Translations under genes and position numbers: made by a program
Origin: DATDIC01 sp963764525
Lineage (GTDB): Bacteria > Pseudomonadota > Alphaproteobacteria > Acetobacterales > Acetobacteraceae
NCBI GenBank assembly: GCA_963764525.1
Contig: CAVXTC010000020.1
Location: 1 to 64,000 of the forward strand
Direction of reading: 5' to 3'
DNA: 64,000 nucleotides
Shown here: piece by piece, positions 45,555 to 55,794 of the stretch
How the letters are laid out: the number at the start of each line of letters is the position of its first letter
How positions within the stretch are numbered: the first letter of the stretch is position 1
The notes under the pieces: generated by a model
What the model was told of the DNA's origin: nothing
Seen by the model: only the letters and a program-made list of their open reading frames with translations
Database searches by the model: none

Positions 45555-47114
45555 ATGAGCAGTCAAACCCTCGCGCCGCCAAGCCTCACGGCGCCCCGAA
45601 GCGAGCTGCGGTCGGTGCTGCCGGCGCTGGTCGTGGGGCTGCTTGGTGCTCGGGCTGGTGTTTCACGCCGAGATCGCCGCAGCGATCGCGGTCTGGATGG
45701 ACTCCACGGCGTACAACCATTGTTTTCTGGTGATCCCGATCGTCGCCTACCTGATCTGGGATCGCCGCGCCGTATTGGTGGGCGCGGTGCCGCGCCCGTT
45801 GCCGATCGCCGCGTTGGCCGTGCTGCCGGTGGCGATCGCCTGGTTCCTGGCTGATCGGGTCGGGATCATGGAGGGACGCCAGCTCGTGGCCATGTGCGTG
45901 GTCGAGTTGCTGTTCCTCGCGGTGCTCGGCTGGCGCCTGTATCGCGCCCTGCTGGGGCCGCTGCTCTACCTGTTCTTCCTGGTCCCGTTCGGCGCCTTCA
46001 TCACCCCGCAACTGCAGGACATCACCGCGGCGTTCACCACGCACGGCCTGGATCTGCTCGGCATCGCAAACTACTCCGACGCCTATTCGATCGAAATCCC
46101 GGAAGGCACGTTTTATATCGCGGAGGCCTGCGCCGGACTGCGCTTCCTGATAGCCGCAGTCGCCTTCGGATGCCTTTACTGCGCTGCTGATGTATCGCTC
46201 GCCGCTGCGGCGCGGGGTGTTCATCCTGGTGTCCATGGTGGTTCCGGTGATCGCCAACGGATTCCGCGCGCTGGGCATCGTCGTGCTCGGCCACCTTCTC
46301 GGCAGCGCCCAGGCCGCGGCAACCGATCATGTGCTGTACGGCTGGATTTTCTTCTCGATCGTGATCCTGTTGCTGGTCGTGCTCGGGTTGCCGTTCCGGG
46401 AAGACGACCGGCCGACCGACTCCGCCGGTGGCCTATCCGGATGGCCATGCGCCCTCTGGCCGCGACGTCTTCGGTGCAGTGGCGGCGGTGTTCCTCGTGG
46501 CGATTGTCGGACCGCTGATCGCCGCGGGGTTCGACCGCGCGAGCGCGGCGGCGCTGCCGGCCGAACCACCGACGCTCAGCATTGCCGGCTGTGCGCAAAC
46601 AGCGCCGGCCGAGCGATCGCTTTCCGCCGCTCCGGGTCGCGTATTGATCCAGCACCTTGCCTGTGATGCTCGCGGGGTGACCGTCCGGCTTGAGCTCTTT
46701 TCGCCACGCACGGCACCTGGCGCGTTGGTCGCCGAGGAACGCCGGCTGGTGGGCCTTTCCGGCGACCTCAGTCTGAGCAAGGTGCTGGTCGTTCACGGCG
46801 TGAGTTGGCGGCTGATCCAAACCGAGGAGCCGGTCCGCACAGGCGCCAGCGCGCTGTGGATGAACGGTCGGCAGGGCGGCGGCGGACTGCGCATGCGCCT
46901 CATGCAAGGCTGGGCGAGCATCGTCGGCAGCCGTACTGCACCCGTGGTGATGGCGGTCGTCCCGGATCCCGATCCGACCGCGCAACGCGATGGGCCGCGG
47001 CGCGCGCAGCAGTCGATCGCCGCGTATCTCAATAGCCAGCCCGGGCTGGCCACGGCGGTCGCTCGTATGTCGGGCGCCTCGACTACCGCAACGCCCGGAG
47101 CCAGGACGGAGTAA
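45555..47114 (+). CDS. xrtA: exosortase A (XrtA) with C-terminal EpsI-like domain (frameshifted)
   Basis: Membrane cysteine protease/transpeptidase that processes PEP-CTERM proteins. About 518 residues. Eight or so membrane segments carry the catalytic triad of the family: Cys in YIAEACAGLRFLIA (near 46130), Arg in PVIANGFRALGIVVLGH and His in ATDHVLYGWIFFS. The soluble C-terminal region, from VFGAVAAVFLVAIVGPLIAA to APVVMAVVPDPDP, is the EpsI/DUF3485-type domain found at the end of XrtA. Shifts near 45650, 46180 and 46430. Embedded in the EPS locus, as in other XrtA systems. Confidence 0.92.
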
Positions 47115-47119
47115 GCCAA

Positions 47120-49297
47120 GTGAGACGTGTCGGCCTGGTGGGCGCGGGCTTCATCTCGCGCGTCCATGCGGAAGCCCTGGGCATGGTGCCGGGCGTGCAG
47201 ATCGCCGCTGTGGTGGACCCAACCAGCGACAGCGCGCACTCTTTGGCCCGGGCGTGGAACATTCCGCTTGTTTTCGCTTCCGTTCACGACGCGCTGGAAG
47301 CCGACGCGTTCGACTGCGCTCATGTGCTGGTCCCGCCGGAGCGTCACGCGGAGGTGGCGGCCGCACTGATCGCTGCGGGCAAGCCCGTGCTGGTTGAGAA
47401 GCCGTTGGCCGAGACCGCTGCCGCCTGCGCCGCACTCATGCAGCATGCCACGGCGGCTGGGGTCACGCTCGGCGTCAACCAGAACTTTGTGCATCACCCC
47501 GCTTTTGCCCGGCTCCGTGCGCTCGTGCAGGCCCGCGGGCTCGGGCGGCCGAATCACGTGAGTTGCATCTATAACGTGCCGCTGCGCCAGATCGCGGCGC
47601 GCCAGTTCGGCCATTGGATGTTTGCCGCGCCCGGCAATCTGCTGCTCGAACAGGCAGTCCATCCGCTGTCGCAGATCGCCGCACTGGCCGGCGCAATCGG
47701 GGAGATGCGGGTGCTCGCCGGTACGCCGCTGGCGGTGGCGCCGGGGCAGGTGATCCATCCCACCCTGGACGCTATACTGCGCTGCGAACATCTGCCGGCC
47801 AGCTTGCGCTTTGCGGTTGGTCAGGCGTTCCCATTCTGGCAGATCAGCGTGGTCTGCGATGACGGCGTGGCGGTGGCCGATATACTGGCCAACCGGTTCT
47901 ACACCTCGCGCCGCACGCGCTGGCTGGAAACGCTGGACGGCGTCGCCTCGGCTGGCCGAACCGCCGCCGGAATGCTGGGCGGCAGCGCACGCAACACGGC
48001 TGACTACGGGATGTCGCTGGTGCGCCTGAAGCCGCGCAGCGACGCTTTCTTCCAGAGCATGCGTGGCAGCATCGCCGCATTCCACGCCGCGCTCGATGCT
48101 GGCCGGCAGCCGGAGCTGGACGGCGCGTTCGGCGCGATGCTGGTGGATGCGTGCGAGCGCATGCTGGGCAGCATGGGCGAGATGGCCCCGGCACCCTCAT
48201 CCGCCCCGCTTGGCGGGGCGACCCCCGATAAGGTCGGGGGCAGGCTCTCTCCCGCAAGCGCGAGAGACGTGGCTCTCCCCGAAGCGCGATCCGCGGAAGC
48301 GGCGACCCCGGACATCGCAATCCTTGGCGGCACTGGTTTCATTGGCACGCACCTGGTGCGCCGCTGCCTGCAAGACGGGCTGCAGCGTGTCGGTGATGGC
48401 CCGCTCGGTCCGTGGACTTCCGTCGCTGTTCGGCGATCCGCGCATAAGCCTGCATCGCGGCGACATCCGCGACCAACAGGCGATCGGTGCGGCGATCGCC
48501 GGGGCGCCTGTGGTGGTGAACCTGGCACATGGCGGCGGCGGCGCTTCCTGGGAAGAGATCCGCGCCGCCATGGTAGGCGGGGCGCAGACGGTGGCGCGCG
48601 TTTGCCTGGCGCAGGGGGTTTGCCGCCTCGTGCATGTCGGCTCGATCGCTTCGCTGTACCTCGGCCCGCAAGCGCGGCCGGTGACCGGGGCCACGCCGCC
48701 CGATCCGCCAGGCCGACCGACGCGCCGATTATGCGCGCGCCAAGGCGATCTGCGACCGCATGCTGCTGGATCTGCACGGCAACCAGGGCCTGCCGGTGGT
48801 GATCCTGCGCCCCGGCGTGGTGGTGGGCGAGGGCGGCCCGCCGTTTCACGGCGGTCTCGGTTTCTTCAACAACGACCAGCATTGTATCGGATGGAATGAC
48901 GGGCGCAACCCGCTGCCGTTCGTGCTGGCTGAGGACGTTGCCGCGGCGATCCTGCTCGCTGCGCGCGCCGATGGCATCGAGGGACGCTGCTACAACCTGG
49001 TTGGCGATGTGCGCCCCGCGCGCGCGGGAGTATATCGCCGCCCTGGGTGTCGCGCTGCAGCGCCCGCTGCGTTTCCATCCGCAATCGCCACTGAAGCTGT
49101 GGGCCGCTGAACTCGGCAAGTGGACGATCAAGCGGGCAGGCGGCCGGCACCCGCCGGTACCGTCGTTGCGCGACCTGCTGTCACGCGGGATGAAGGCGCG
49201 CTTCGATTGCACGGATGCCAGGCGCGACCTCGGCTGGGAGCCGGTGGCGGACGCGGCGGTATTCAACGCCCGCGCCATCGCTGTGCACGCCGAGTGA
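47120..49297 (+). CDS. Gfo/Idh oxidoreductase fused to NAD-dependent epimerase (frameshifted)
   Basis: Two enzymes in one frame. Residues 1-355 are a Gfo/Idh/MocA dehydrogenase: RVGLVGAGFISRVHAEALGM, HVLVPPERHAEVAAALIAAG, KPVLVEKPLAET and HPLSQIAALAG. A linker of about 40 residues (48190-48305) is encoded by palindromic, intergenic-like DNA. It leads into an SDR-type epimerase with PDIAILGGTGFIGTHLV, VVVNLAHGGGGASWEEI, CRLVHVGSIASLYLGPQA, RADYARAKAICDRMLLDLHG and VILRPGVVVGEG. Shifts near 48388, 48717 and 49020 affect the epimerase part only. Likely makes or modifies a nucleotide sugar for the EPS. Confidence 0.8.
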
Positions 49298-50467
49298 TGA
49301 CGGCAGCCGCGCGGACCCTGCTGAGCGTGTTCGCGACGTTCGGGGTGGGCGGCCCCCAGGTGCGCTTCACCGCCATCGCCAATCGCTTTGCCGGCCGCTA
49401 TCGGCACCTGATCGTCGCCATGGACGGCGTGACGGCGGCGCGCGAGCGTCTGGCCGCTGCCCTCGACGTGTCGTTTCCACCAATCGAGATCCGCAAGGGC
49501 CGCGCCCTGGCAAATCGCAGCCGCTTCCGTGCGGCGCTGCGCGACTGGCGCCCGGACGTGCTGGTGACCTGTAACTGGGGCTCGATCGAATGGGCGATGG
49601 CCAATCTGCCGCGGCTGTGTCGTCACGTGCATATCGAGGACGGGTTCGGACCGGAGGAGCAGACCACCCAGCTCCGCCGTCGCGTGCTGACCCGCCGGCT
49701 GGTGCTGGCCCGCAGCACCATCGTGGTGCCATCGCGCAATCTGGAGCGGATCGCAACTCGGATCTGGCGCCTGTCGCCGCGGCGGGTGATCTACATCCCC
49801 AACGGGATCGACCTGGCGCGCTTCGCCGGCCCGCCGGACGCAACGCTGGCGGCGGCACTTTCCCGGCGACGGCCCGGTGATCGGCACTGTTTCCGGCCTG
49901 CGGCGGGAGAAGAATTTGCAGCGCCTGCTGCGCGCCTTCCGCACCGTGAACGATCAGCTGCCAGCACGGCTTGTACTGGTGGGTGACGGGCCGGAGCGTC
50001 CGGCGCTCGAGCGGTTGGCGATCGAACTCGGCATCGCCACGCGGGTACACTTCACCGGACATGTTGCGGTTCCGGCGCCGCTGTATGCCGGCTTCGACCT
50101 GTTCGCGCTGTCATCGGACACCGAACAGATGCCGCTGTCGGTGATCGAGGCAATGGCGGCCGGCCTGCCGGTCGCCAGCACGGATGTCGGCGATGTCAGG
50201 CTGATGCTGGCGCCGGAAAACGCGCCTTACATCGGCCCGATCGACGATGCGCCGCTTGCTCGGTCGTTGCTGGCACTGCTGCGTGATCCCGGGCTGCGGC
50301 GCCGCATCGGCGAGGCGAACCGCGCCCGGGCGGCGCGCGATTACGATCAGGAGACGATGTTCCAGGCCTATGCGGCACTGTTCGAACATCGTCCACCTCT
50401 CCGGCCAGCCGGCCGCAAGCGGGAGAGGTGGGCTGCACCCCCCTCACGAGCTCCGGCGCACCTGTAA
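49297..50467 (+). CDS. GT4-family glycosyltransferase (frameshifted)
   Basis: Adds a sugar to the lipid-linked EPS unit. ATG 49297 overlaps the preceding stop (TGATG). SVFATFGVGGPQVRFTAIAN, CRHVHIEDGFGPEEQTTQLR and RRVIYIPNGIDLARF precede a shift near 49866; then IGTVSGLRREKNLQRLLRAF, LVLVGDGPERPALERLAIEL, LFALSSDTEQMPLSVIEAMA and the end. The last 25 codons read through the hairpin at 50393-50431, so the true end may be near 50390. Confidence 0.88.
50393..50431. terminator. bidirectional hairpin between converging genes
   Basis: CCACCTCTCC (50393-50402) and GGAGAGGTGG (50422-50431) form a perfect 10-bp stem with a 19-base loop at the meeting point of the glycosyltransferase and YdcF genes. 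No T-run follows. Related sequence (GAGCGGGAGAGGTG) occurs at 12308-12322 after rplO, so this is a recurrent element. Confidence 0.5.
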
Positions 50468-51200
50468 CCAGTACCACGCCGTGCCGATCCATTCGTGCAG
50501 CCCGAAGTAGCTGCGCACCCACCCGCTGGTTTCCGGCAGCAGGCCAGCGGAGAGGTCGTCCAGTTGCACCGGCGCCGCGGTGGCCCGCAAGGCGAAATGA
50601 TCGAAAGCCATTACCGCCCGCTTCTCATGCCAGGCATGGGTCACCACGTACACCGAGTGGATTCCTAGCGGCGCCAGGACCGCAGCGCTGTTCGATGCGT
50701 TTTCCCAGGTGTCGCGCGACTGTGCTTCCACCCACCGCACCGGTACGCCGAAATCGTTCTTCAGGCTGTCGGCCATCAGGTCGGCGATCGGCGGGTCGTT
50801 CTTTTGCAAGGTGCCGCCGGACACCAGGATCGGCAGGTGCGTGCGACGATACAGCGCGGCGCCGGCGCGCAGCCGCTGCAACGTCAGTGGCCCGACCCGG
50901 ACATCAGGGCCGGGACCGATCGTGTGCTCGACCTCCGCGCTGAGGATCACGATCGCCTGCGGCGGGGCATCCGCCGGCGGCGTCAGCGGCAAGGCCCTGT
51001 TCCAGCGACACCAGCAGAGCCTGGCCGATGATCGGCAGCGACAGCACCAGCAGCAGCACGAGCGAGACCGCAACGATGATCGTCCCGACGCGGCGGTACC
51101 AGCGCCACCGCATCAGCACCAACCCGGCCAGTGCGATCAGCACGAGGTTCGGCGGCGGTACGACCAGGATGGTCAACAGGCTCCGGAGGATGTGGGGCAA
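50444..51200 (-). CDS. YdcF/ElyC family (DUF218) membrane protein (frameshifted)
   Basis: About 252 residues with two N-terminal membrane segments (ILVVPPPNLVLIALAGLVLM, VSLVLLLVLSLPIIGQALL) and a periplasmic DUF218 domain: APPQAIVILSAEVEHTIGPG, RTHLPILVSGGTLQKNDPP, EAQSRDTWENASNSAAVLAP and YVVTHAWHEKRAVMAF. One shift near 50990. Relatives influence envelope or polyprenyl-lipid metabolism. It closes the EPS region on the opposite strand. Confidence 0.85.
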
Positions 51201-51206
51201 TGCGGG

Positions 51207-52127
51207 TCAGCCCGCCCCGTCCAGCCAGTCGAGCACGCGCGCCAGCCCATTGCGCAACGGCATGACGGCCGTCAGCCCCAGCGCGCCACGAGCGGCCTGC
51301 GGCGAGCCGGTGGACGCCAGGATGTCACCGGCGCGCGCCGGTTGAAAGCGGATTTCCGGCTCCCGTCCCGTCAGCCCGGCGATGGTCCCCGCCAGATCCA
51401 GTACCGAAATCGCCGCACCCGTGCAGACGTTGAACACCGCGTTGTCGGGTCGGCGATCCATCGCCGCGATCAGCGCCGAAACCACATCGGCCACATAGAT
51501 GAAGTCGCGCGTCTGCGCACCATCGCCATGGATGTCGATCGGCGCGCCTCGGCGCAGCCGCTCGCAAAATACCGAGATCACGCCGGAATAAGGCGAGGCC
51601 GGGTCCTGCCGCGGTCCATAGACGTTGAAGAAGCGCAAACCCACAGTCGGGACCTGATGCACGTGGTACGCGACACGCGCGTGCAACTCGCAGCCCAGCT
51701 TGTCCGCGCCATACGCCGACAGCGGCCGGGTCGCCGCCGCCTCAGTGATCGGCTGCACGGGGCAGTCGCCATAGACTGCCGCGGACGACGCGTACACCAC
51801 AGGAACCGGACGCCGCCGCAGCGCATCGAAGACGGCGATCGTGCCGGTCAGATTGGCGCGGTGAGTGCCCAGCCAATCGTCGATCCCGCGCGCAACCGAG
51901 GCGATTGCCGCCAGATGAAAGCATCCATCGATGCCGGCAACAGCGTCGCGCACCGTCGCCGGATCCGCGATGTCTCCAACAAACAGTTCCGCCCCGTCAG
52001 GCAGGTTGGTGCGCCGGCCCGTCGAAAGATCGTCCAGTACCCGCACGCGGTCGCCGCGCGCCAGCAGGGCGTCGCACAGATGCGAGCCGATGAACCCGGC
52101 GCCGCCGGTCACGAGATACAAGGCCAT
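51207..52127 (-). CDS. NAD-dependent nucleotide-sugar epimerase/dehydratase
   Basis: A 306-residue extended SDR, intact. TGGAGFIGSHLCDALLARGD at the N-terminus binds NAD; the catalytic pair is in SAYGADKLGCELHARV (Y-x3-K), with ASSAAVYGD supplying the serine. FFNVYGPRQDPASPYSGVIS and GDGAQTRDFIYVADVVSAL are typical of UDP-glucose 4-epimerase-type enzymes. Only six bases from the YdcF gene and one base from pncA, so probably one operon. Likely EPS precursor supply. Confidence 0.87.
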   Translation of the reverse strand: MALYLVTGGAGFIGSHLCDALLARGDRVRVLDDLSTGRRTNLPDGAELFVGDIADPATVRDAVAGIDGCFHLAAIASVARGIDDWLGTHRANLTGTIAVFDALRRRPVPVVYASSAAVYGDCPVQPITEAAATRPLSAYGADKLGCELHARVAYHVHQVPTVGLRFFNVYGPRQDPASPYSGVISVFCERLRRGAPIDIHGDGAQTRDFIYVADVVSALIAAMDRRPDNAVFNVCTGAAISVLDLAGTIAGLTGREPEIRFQPARAGDILASTGSPQAARGALGLTAVMPLRNGLARVLDWLDGAG

Positions 52128-52781
52128 TTACAGGTCCGTGCTGTTGATGAAACGCACGCCGAGTGCGGTCAGCCGCTCATGCGCTGCCTCCATCGTGGTG
52201 CGGCCGTCGGCCGTCGGCAGTCCGATGCCGCGGCAGGCGTCTTCGATCACCACAACCTCGAAGCCCAGCCGCACCGCATCCTCGGCCGACCAGGCGACGC
52301 AGAAATCGGCGGCCAGTCCGGCAAGGAAGATGCGTTCGATGCCGCGGCTGCGCAGCCAGCCGTCAAGTCCGGTGGGCGTGCGGCGGTCGTTCTCGAAGAA
52401 CGTGGAGTAGCTGTCGATCGCCGGATCGCAGCCCTTGCGGATGATGACCTCAATGCGCGCGGTGTCGAGCCCGGGGTGCAGGGCCGCGCTGGCGCTGCCT
52501 TGCAGCGCATGGTCCGGCCACAGGATCTGCGGGCCATACGGCATCTGCACGGTATCGTACGGCGCGCGGCCGGGATGCGAACTGGCGAACGACAGATGCC
52601 CCGGCGGGTGCCAGTCCTGGGTGGCGAAGCCATGCGCAAATCCGCCCTGCAGCAGGCGGTTGATCACCGGCACCACGGCATCGCCATCGGCTACCGGCAG
52701 CTCGCCGCCGGGCATGAACGTGGGCTGCACATCGACCACGCCGATGATGTCCGTCCGCCCGTCCGCCACCGCGTCTGCCAT
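52128..52781 (-). CDS. pncA: nicotinamidase
   Basis: Hydrolyses nicotinamide to nicotinate in NAD salvage. The 217-residue protein shows the catalytic triad context: Asp in IGVVDVQPTFMPGGEL, Lys in VIIRKGCDPAIDSYS and Cys in LAGLAADFCVAWSAEDA. Metal ligands are in FATQDWHPPGHLSFAS. Intact; the first gene of the minus-strand group that includes the epimerase. Confidence 0.92.
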   Translation of the reverse strand: MADAVADGRTDIIGVVDVQPTFMPGGELPVADGDAVVPVINRLLQGGFAHGFATQDWHPPGHLSFASSHPGRAPYDTVQMPYGPQILWPDHALQGSASAALHPGLDTARIEVIIRKGCDPAIDSYSTFFENDRRTPTGLDGWLRSRGIERIFLAGLAADFCVAWSAEDAVRLGFEVVVIEDACRGIGLPTADGRTTMEAAHERLTALGVRFINSTDL

Positions 52782-52883
52782 CCCGGTTTTGCCGGCTGGA
52801 AACTCCCCCGAATTTGTGGAAGGTTCAAGCTAACACTCGGTAACGCCCAACACTCGGCAAGACCACGGGACGGGAGACTTCAA

Positions 52884-54464
52884 ATGAGAACGCCGCGCAT
52901 GGCCCTGCTGGGCCTCGTGCTGACCGCCGTTGCCGCCGCGCAGCCCGCCGCCGCGGCGAATTTCCGCTGGGCCAATGATGGCGACGTGGGCGCCATGGAC
53001 CCGGACACAAGACAGGAGACGGTGCAGCTTTCCTTCCTGTCGAACATCTACGAACCGCTGGTCCGGCGCAACGCGGCCCTGAAACTGGAGCCCGCGCTCG
53101 CGACAAGCTGGGAACAGACCAGCCCCACCGTCTGGCGCTTCCATCTGCGTCCGAATGTGAAGTGGCAGGACGGCTCCCCGTTCACCGCGGACGACGTGGT
53201 GTTCTCGCTCACCCGCATCCTGACCAAGAACTCGAACATGCGGGCGCCAATGAGCATGGTGAAGCAGGCGCGCAAGATCGATGACCAGACCGTCGAGTTC
53301 GAGACCGCCAGCCCCGACCCGATCTTCGTGCAGGAGGTGACCAACTTCCTGATCATGAGCAAGGCGTGGTGCGAGGCGCACCATGCGACCGAACCCGTCG
53401 TCATCGGCGGCACCGATGACAACTACGCGGTGCACAACGCCATGGGCACCGGACCCTATCGCCTGGTTTCGCGCGAGCCCGACCGCAAGACGGTGGTGGA
53501 GAAGAACCCGGATTGGTGGGACCACTCGACCGGCAATGCGGACCACGTGGAGTTCGACGTGATCGGCAGCGCGCCGACCCGCGTCGCCGCGCTGCTCTCC
53601 GGCGAGGTCGATATGATCTACTCGGTCCCCCCGCAGGACATGAAACGGATCGCCGCGTCCCCCGATCTGCAACTGATCCAGCATCCGGAGCTGCGCACCA
53701 TCTATCTCGGGCTTGACCAATGGCGCGACGAGCTGCCGACCTCCAACGTCAAGGGCAAGAACCCGCTCAAGGACGTGCGGGTGCGCCGCGCCTTCGCCCT
53801 CGCCATCGATGAAGACCTGATCGCCAAGCGCGTGATGCTGGGCCTGGCGCACCCAACCTGGATGATGTGGGGGCCGGGTGTGAACGGCTACGACGCAAAA
53901 CTCGACGTGCGGCCCAAACCGGACGTGGATGCCGCGAAGAAGCTGCTGGCCGAGGCAGGGTACCCGAACGGTTTCAGCATCGGCTTCGATTGCCCGAACG
54001 ACCGCTACGTGATGGACGAACAGATTTGCACCGCGATCACCGCGATGCTGGCGCGGGTCGGCGTCAAGGCCAGTCTGAACGCGCAGACCAAGGCGAAGTT
54101 CTTCGCCAAGATCCAGGGGCCGAAATTCGACACCGATTTCTATTTGCTCGGCTGGACGCCGGCGACCTACGACGCGCACAACGTGCTGTACACGCTGTTC
54201 GGAACCCGTAATGGCACTCGCGGCGAAGTGAACTACGGCGGCTATTCCAACCCGAAGCTCGATGACCTGATCGCCACTATCGGCCAGGAGGCCGACCAGG
54301 AAAAGCGCGACGGCGAGATCGATCAGGCCGCGCAGATCCTGCAAACCGACGTGGCGTCCATTCCGCTGCATCAGCAGGTGATCGTGTGGGCGGCGAAGAA
54401 GTCCGTCGAGGTGGCGCAACCGGCGGATAATTTCTTTCCGTATCGCTATATCCACGTGAAGTAG
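52884..54464 (+). CDS. peptide/nickel-type ABC transporter substrate-binding protein
   Basis: Periplasmic family-5 binding protein of 526 residues. ATG 52884 follows GGGAG and opens a signal peptide (MALLGLVLTAVAAAQPAAAA). NFRWANDGDVGAMDPDTRQE, LATSWEQTSPTVWRFHLRPN, VKWQDGSPFTADDVVFSLTR, GTGPYRLVSREPDRKTVVEK and PLKDVRVRRAFALAIDEDLI follow in order. Intact. No permease or ATPase gene lies next to it, so its partner transporter is elsewhere. The same frame stays open far upstream by chance. Confidence 0.92.
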   Translation: MRTPRMALLGLVLTAVAAAQPAAAANFRWANDGDVGAMDPDTRQETVQLSFLSNIYEPLVRRNAALKLEPALATSWEQTSPTVWRFHLRPNVKWQDGSPFTADDVVFSLTRILTKNSNMRAPMSMVKQARKIDDQTVEFETASPDPIFVQEVTNFLIMSKAWCEAHHATEPVVIGGTDDNYAVHNAMGTGPYRLVSREPDRKTVVEKNPDWWDHSTGNADHVEFDVIGSAPTRVAALLSGEVDMIYSVPPQDMKRIAASPDLQLIQHPELRTIYLGLDQWRDELPTSNVKGKNPLKDVRVRRAFALAIDEDLIAKRVMLGLAHPTWMMWGPGVNGYDAKLDVRPKPDVDAAKKLLAEAGYPNGFSIGFDCPNDRYVMDEQICTAITAMLARVGVKASLNAQTKAKFFAKIQGPKFDTDFYLLGWTPATYDAHNVLYTLFGTRNGTRGEVNYGGYSNPKLDDLIATIGQEADQEKRDGEIDQAAQILQTDVASIPLHQQVIVWAAKKSVEVAQPADNFFPYRYIHVK

Positions 54465-54489
54465 TCACGTCGCGTTGCAGGGCCTGACC

Positions 54490-55294
54490 ATGCGGGCCAG
54501 CCTGCCGATGTACAACCTGCCGGAGATGCGTGCGGCCAACGCCGCCTTCTGGGCGGCGTTGCGCCGCGAAGCCGCGCGCGACGGGCTCACTGATCTGCCG
54601 GCAGACCTGGAGCTACGACCGGCCGGCCGTGCCGGCGGTGCTGGAGCACGATCTCGTCTTTTCCCAGGTTTGCGGCTATCCGTTGCAGACGATCTTTCGG
54701 GGTCAGGCGACCTTGCTTGGCGTTCCGTCCTATGCGGCAGAGTATTGCGATGGCCCGACCCACGCCGGCGTGTTTGTGGTTCATCGTGACGCGCTGTTTC
54801 GCAGCCTTGCCGATCTTGCCGGGTGCCGGTTTGCTTTCAATAGCATCCATTCGAATTCGGGCATGAACCTGCCGCGCCGGGCCATCGCCGACCTGGCTGG
54901 CGGCCGGCCGTTCTTTGGCTCGGTGGAGGAGGCTCATGGCCATCCCGCCAATCTCGACCGGGTGGCGGCCGGGGAGATCGATGCCACCTGCGTCGATTGC
55001 GTAACCTACGCGTTCTGCTGCCGATACCGCGATACCGTGCGCGAACGCACGCGCATTCTGGCCGCCACTCCGCCAAGCCCGGCGATCCCGTTCGTTACCT
55101 CGGCCGCCACGCCGCCTCGGATGGTTGCCGCGTTGCGCACCGCACTGGCGCGTTTGGGCAGCGCGCCTGAGCACGCGGAAATGCGGGCCGCATTGCTGCT
55201 GACGGCAGTCTCGCCGGCCGATGAAGCCGCCTATCCGCGTCTGATGGAATTGGAACAGGAAGCGGCCGCGCTAGGCTATCCTCGCCTGATCTGA
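54490..55294 (+). CDS. PhnD-like phosphate/phosphonate-type solute-binding protein (frameshifted)
   Basis: About 267 residues. SLPMYNLPEMRAANAAFWAA, VLEHDLVFSQVCGYPLQTIF, AGVFVVHRDALFRSLADLAG, RFAFNSIHSNSGMNLPRRAI and EIDATCVDCVTYAFCCRY fit the PhnD/phosphite-binding family. No signal peptide precedes MRASLPMYNLPE, so it may act in the cytosol or be a sensor-like variant. One shift near 54606. It follows the family-5 binding protein after 25 bases. Confidence 0.78.
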
Positions 55295-55351
55295 TCCCCT
55301 TCTCCCCCTTGGCGTTGTCGGGGCGCGAGGCAGGGAGGCGAACCGCCAGCG

Positions 55352-55625
55352 CTATTGCTTCGGCACCACCACAACACTGCCCGGCGGCGCGACCACCGCC
55401 GGCGGCGCGGCAGGCGTCGCAAATTGCTGCGATTGCGGGTGCTGGTTCTCATCGAGCTGCCCCGAGTTCAGCTTGTCCACCTGAGAATCGCCGGTGTCAT
55501 TGCCCTTGTCGTTGCTTGGATCGACGTTCTGATAAGGATGATCGGCGTTCGCCGCGCGGCCTGGGGCCGAAGCCAGCGGCGAAGCTTCCCACCGCCAGCA
55601 TGGATAGCAGAAGAGCGGTCTTCAT
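55352..55625 (-). CDS. small secreted protein, Asp/Gln/Pro-rich (frameshifted)
   Basis: ATG 55625 opens a signal peptide (MKTALLLSMLAVGSFAAG). One shift near 55568 leads into NADHPYQNVDPSNDKGNDTG, SQVDKLNSGQLDENQHPQSQ and a proline/valine end (APPAVVAPPGSVVVVPKQ). About 91 residues after correction; the total span of 274 bases is exactly one base over a multiple of three. No family is recognised. Confidence 0.6.
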
Positions 55626-55740
55626 GTTGCGTTGTCTCGCCAGGTTGCGAACCATGATAACGCATCGGGAGATCGAACGATCCATTCGCGGACCCACTTT
55701 TTTGCCGCCGCAACGGCGGACCCGCCGCGTGGCAATCGCC

Positions 55741-55770
55741 TTGCCCGGCGCGTGCGTGGTTCGCTAGGGT
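55741..55770 (+). promoter_or_regulatory. possible parE promoter
   Basis: TTGCCC (55741-55746) and TAGGGT (55765-55770) are 18 bases apart, and the ATG lies 25 bases further on. The match to the sigma-70 consensus is moderate. Confidence 0.4.
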
Positions 55771-55794
55771 GCCGGCAGCAAACGGGAACACAGC

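Noticed and set aside
50709..52883. A very long plus-strand open frame (about 1250 codons in total) running into the solute-binding protein
   Set aside because: The part before 52884 is antisense to YdcF, the epimerase and pncA, reads as low-complexity Arg/Ala-rich sequence, and the real protein has its own signal peptide and ribosome binding site at 52884.
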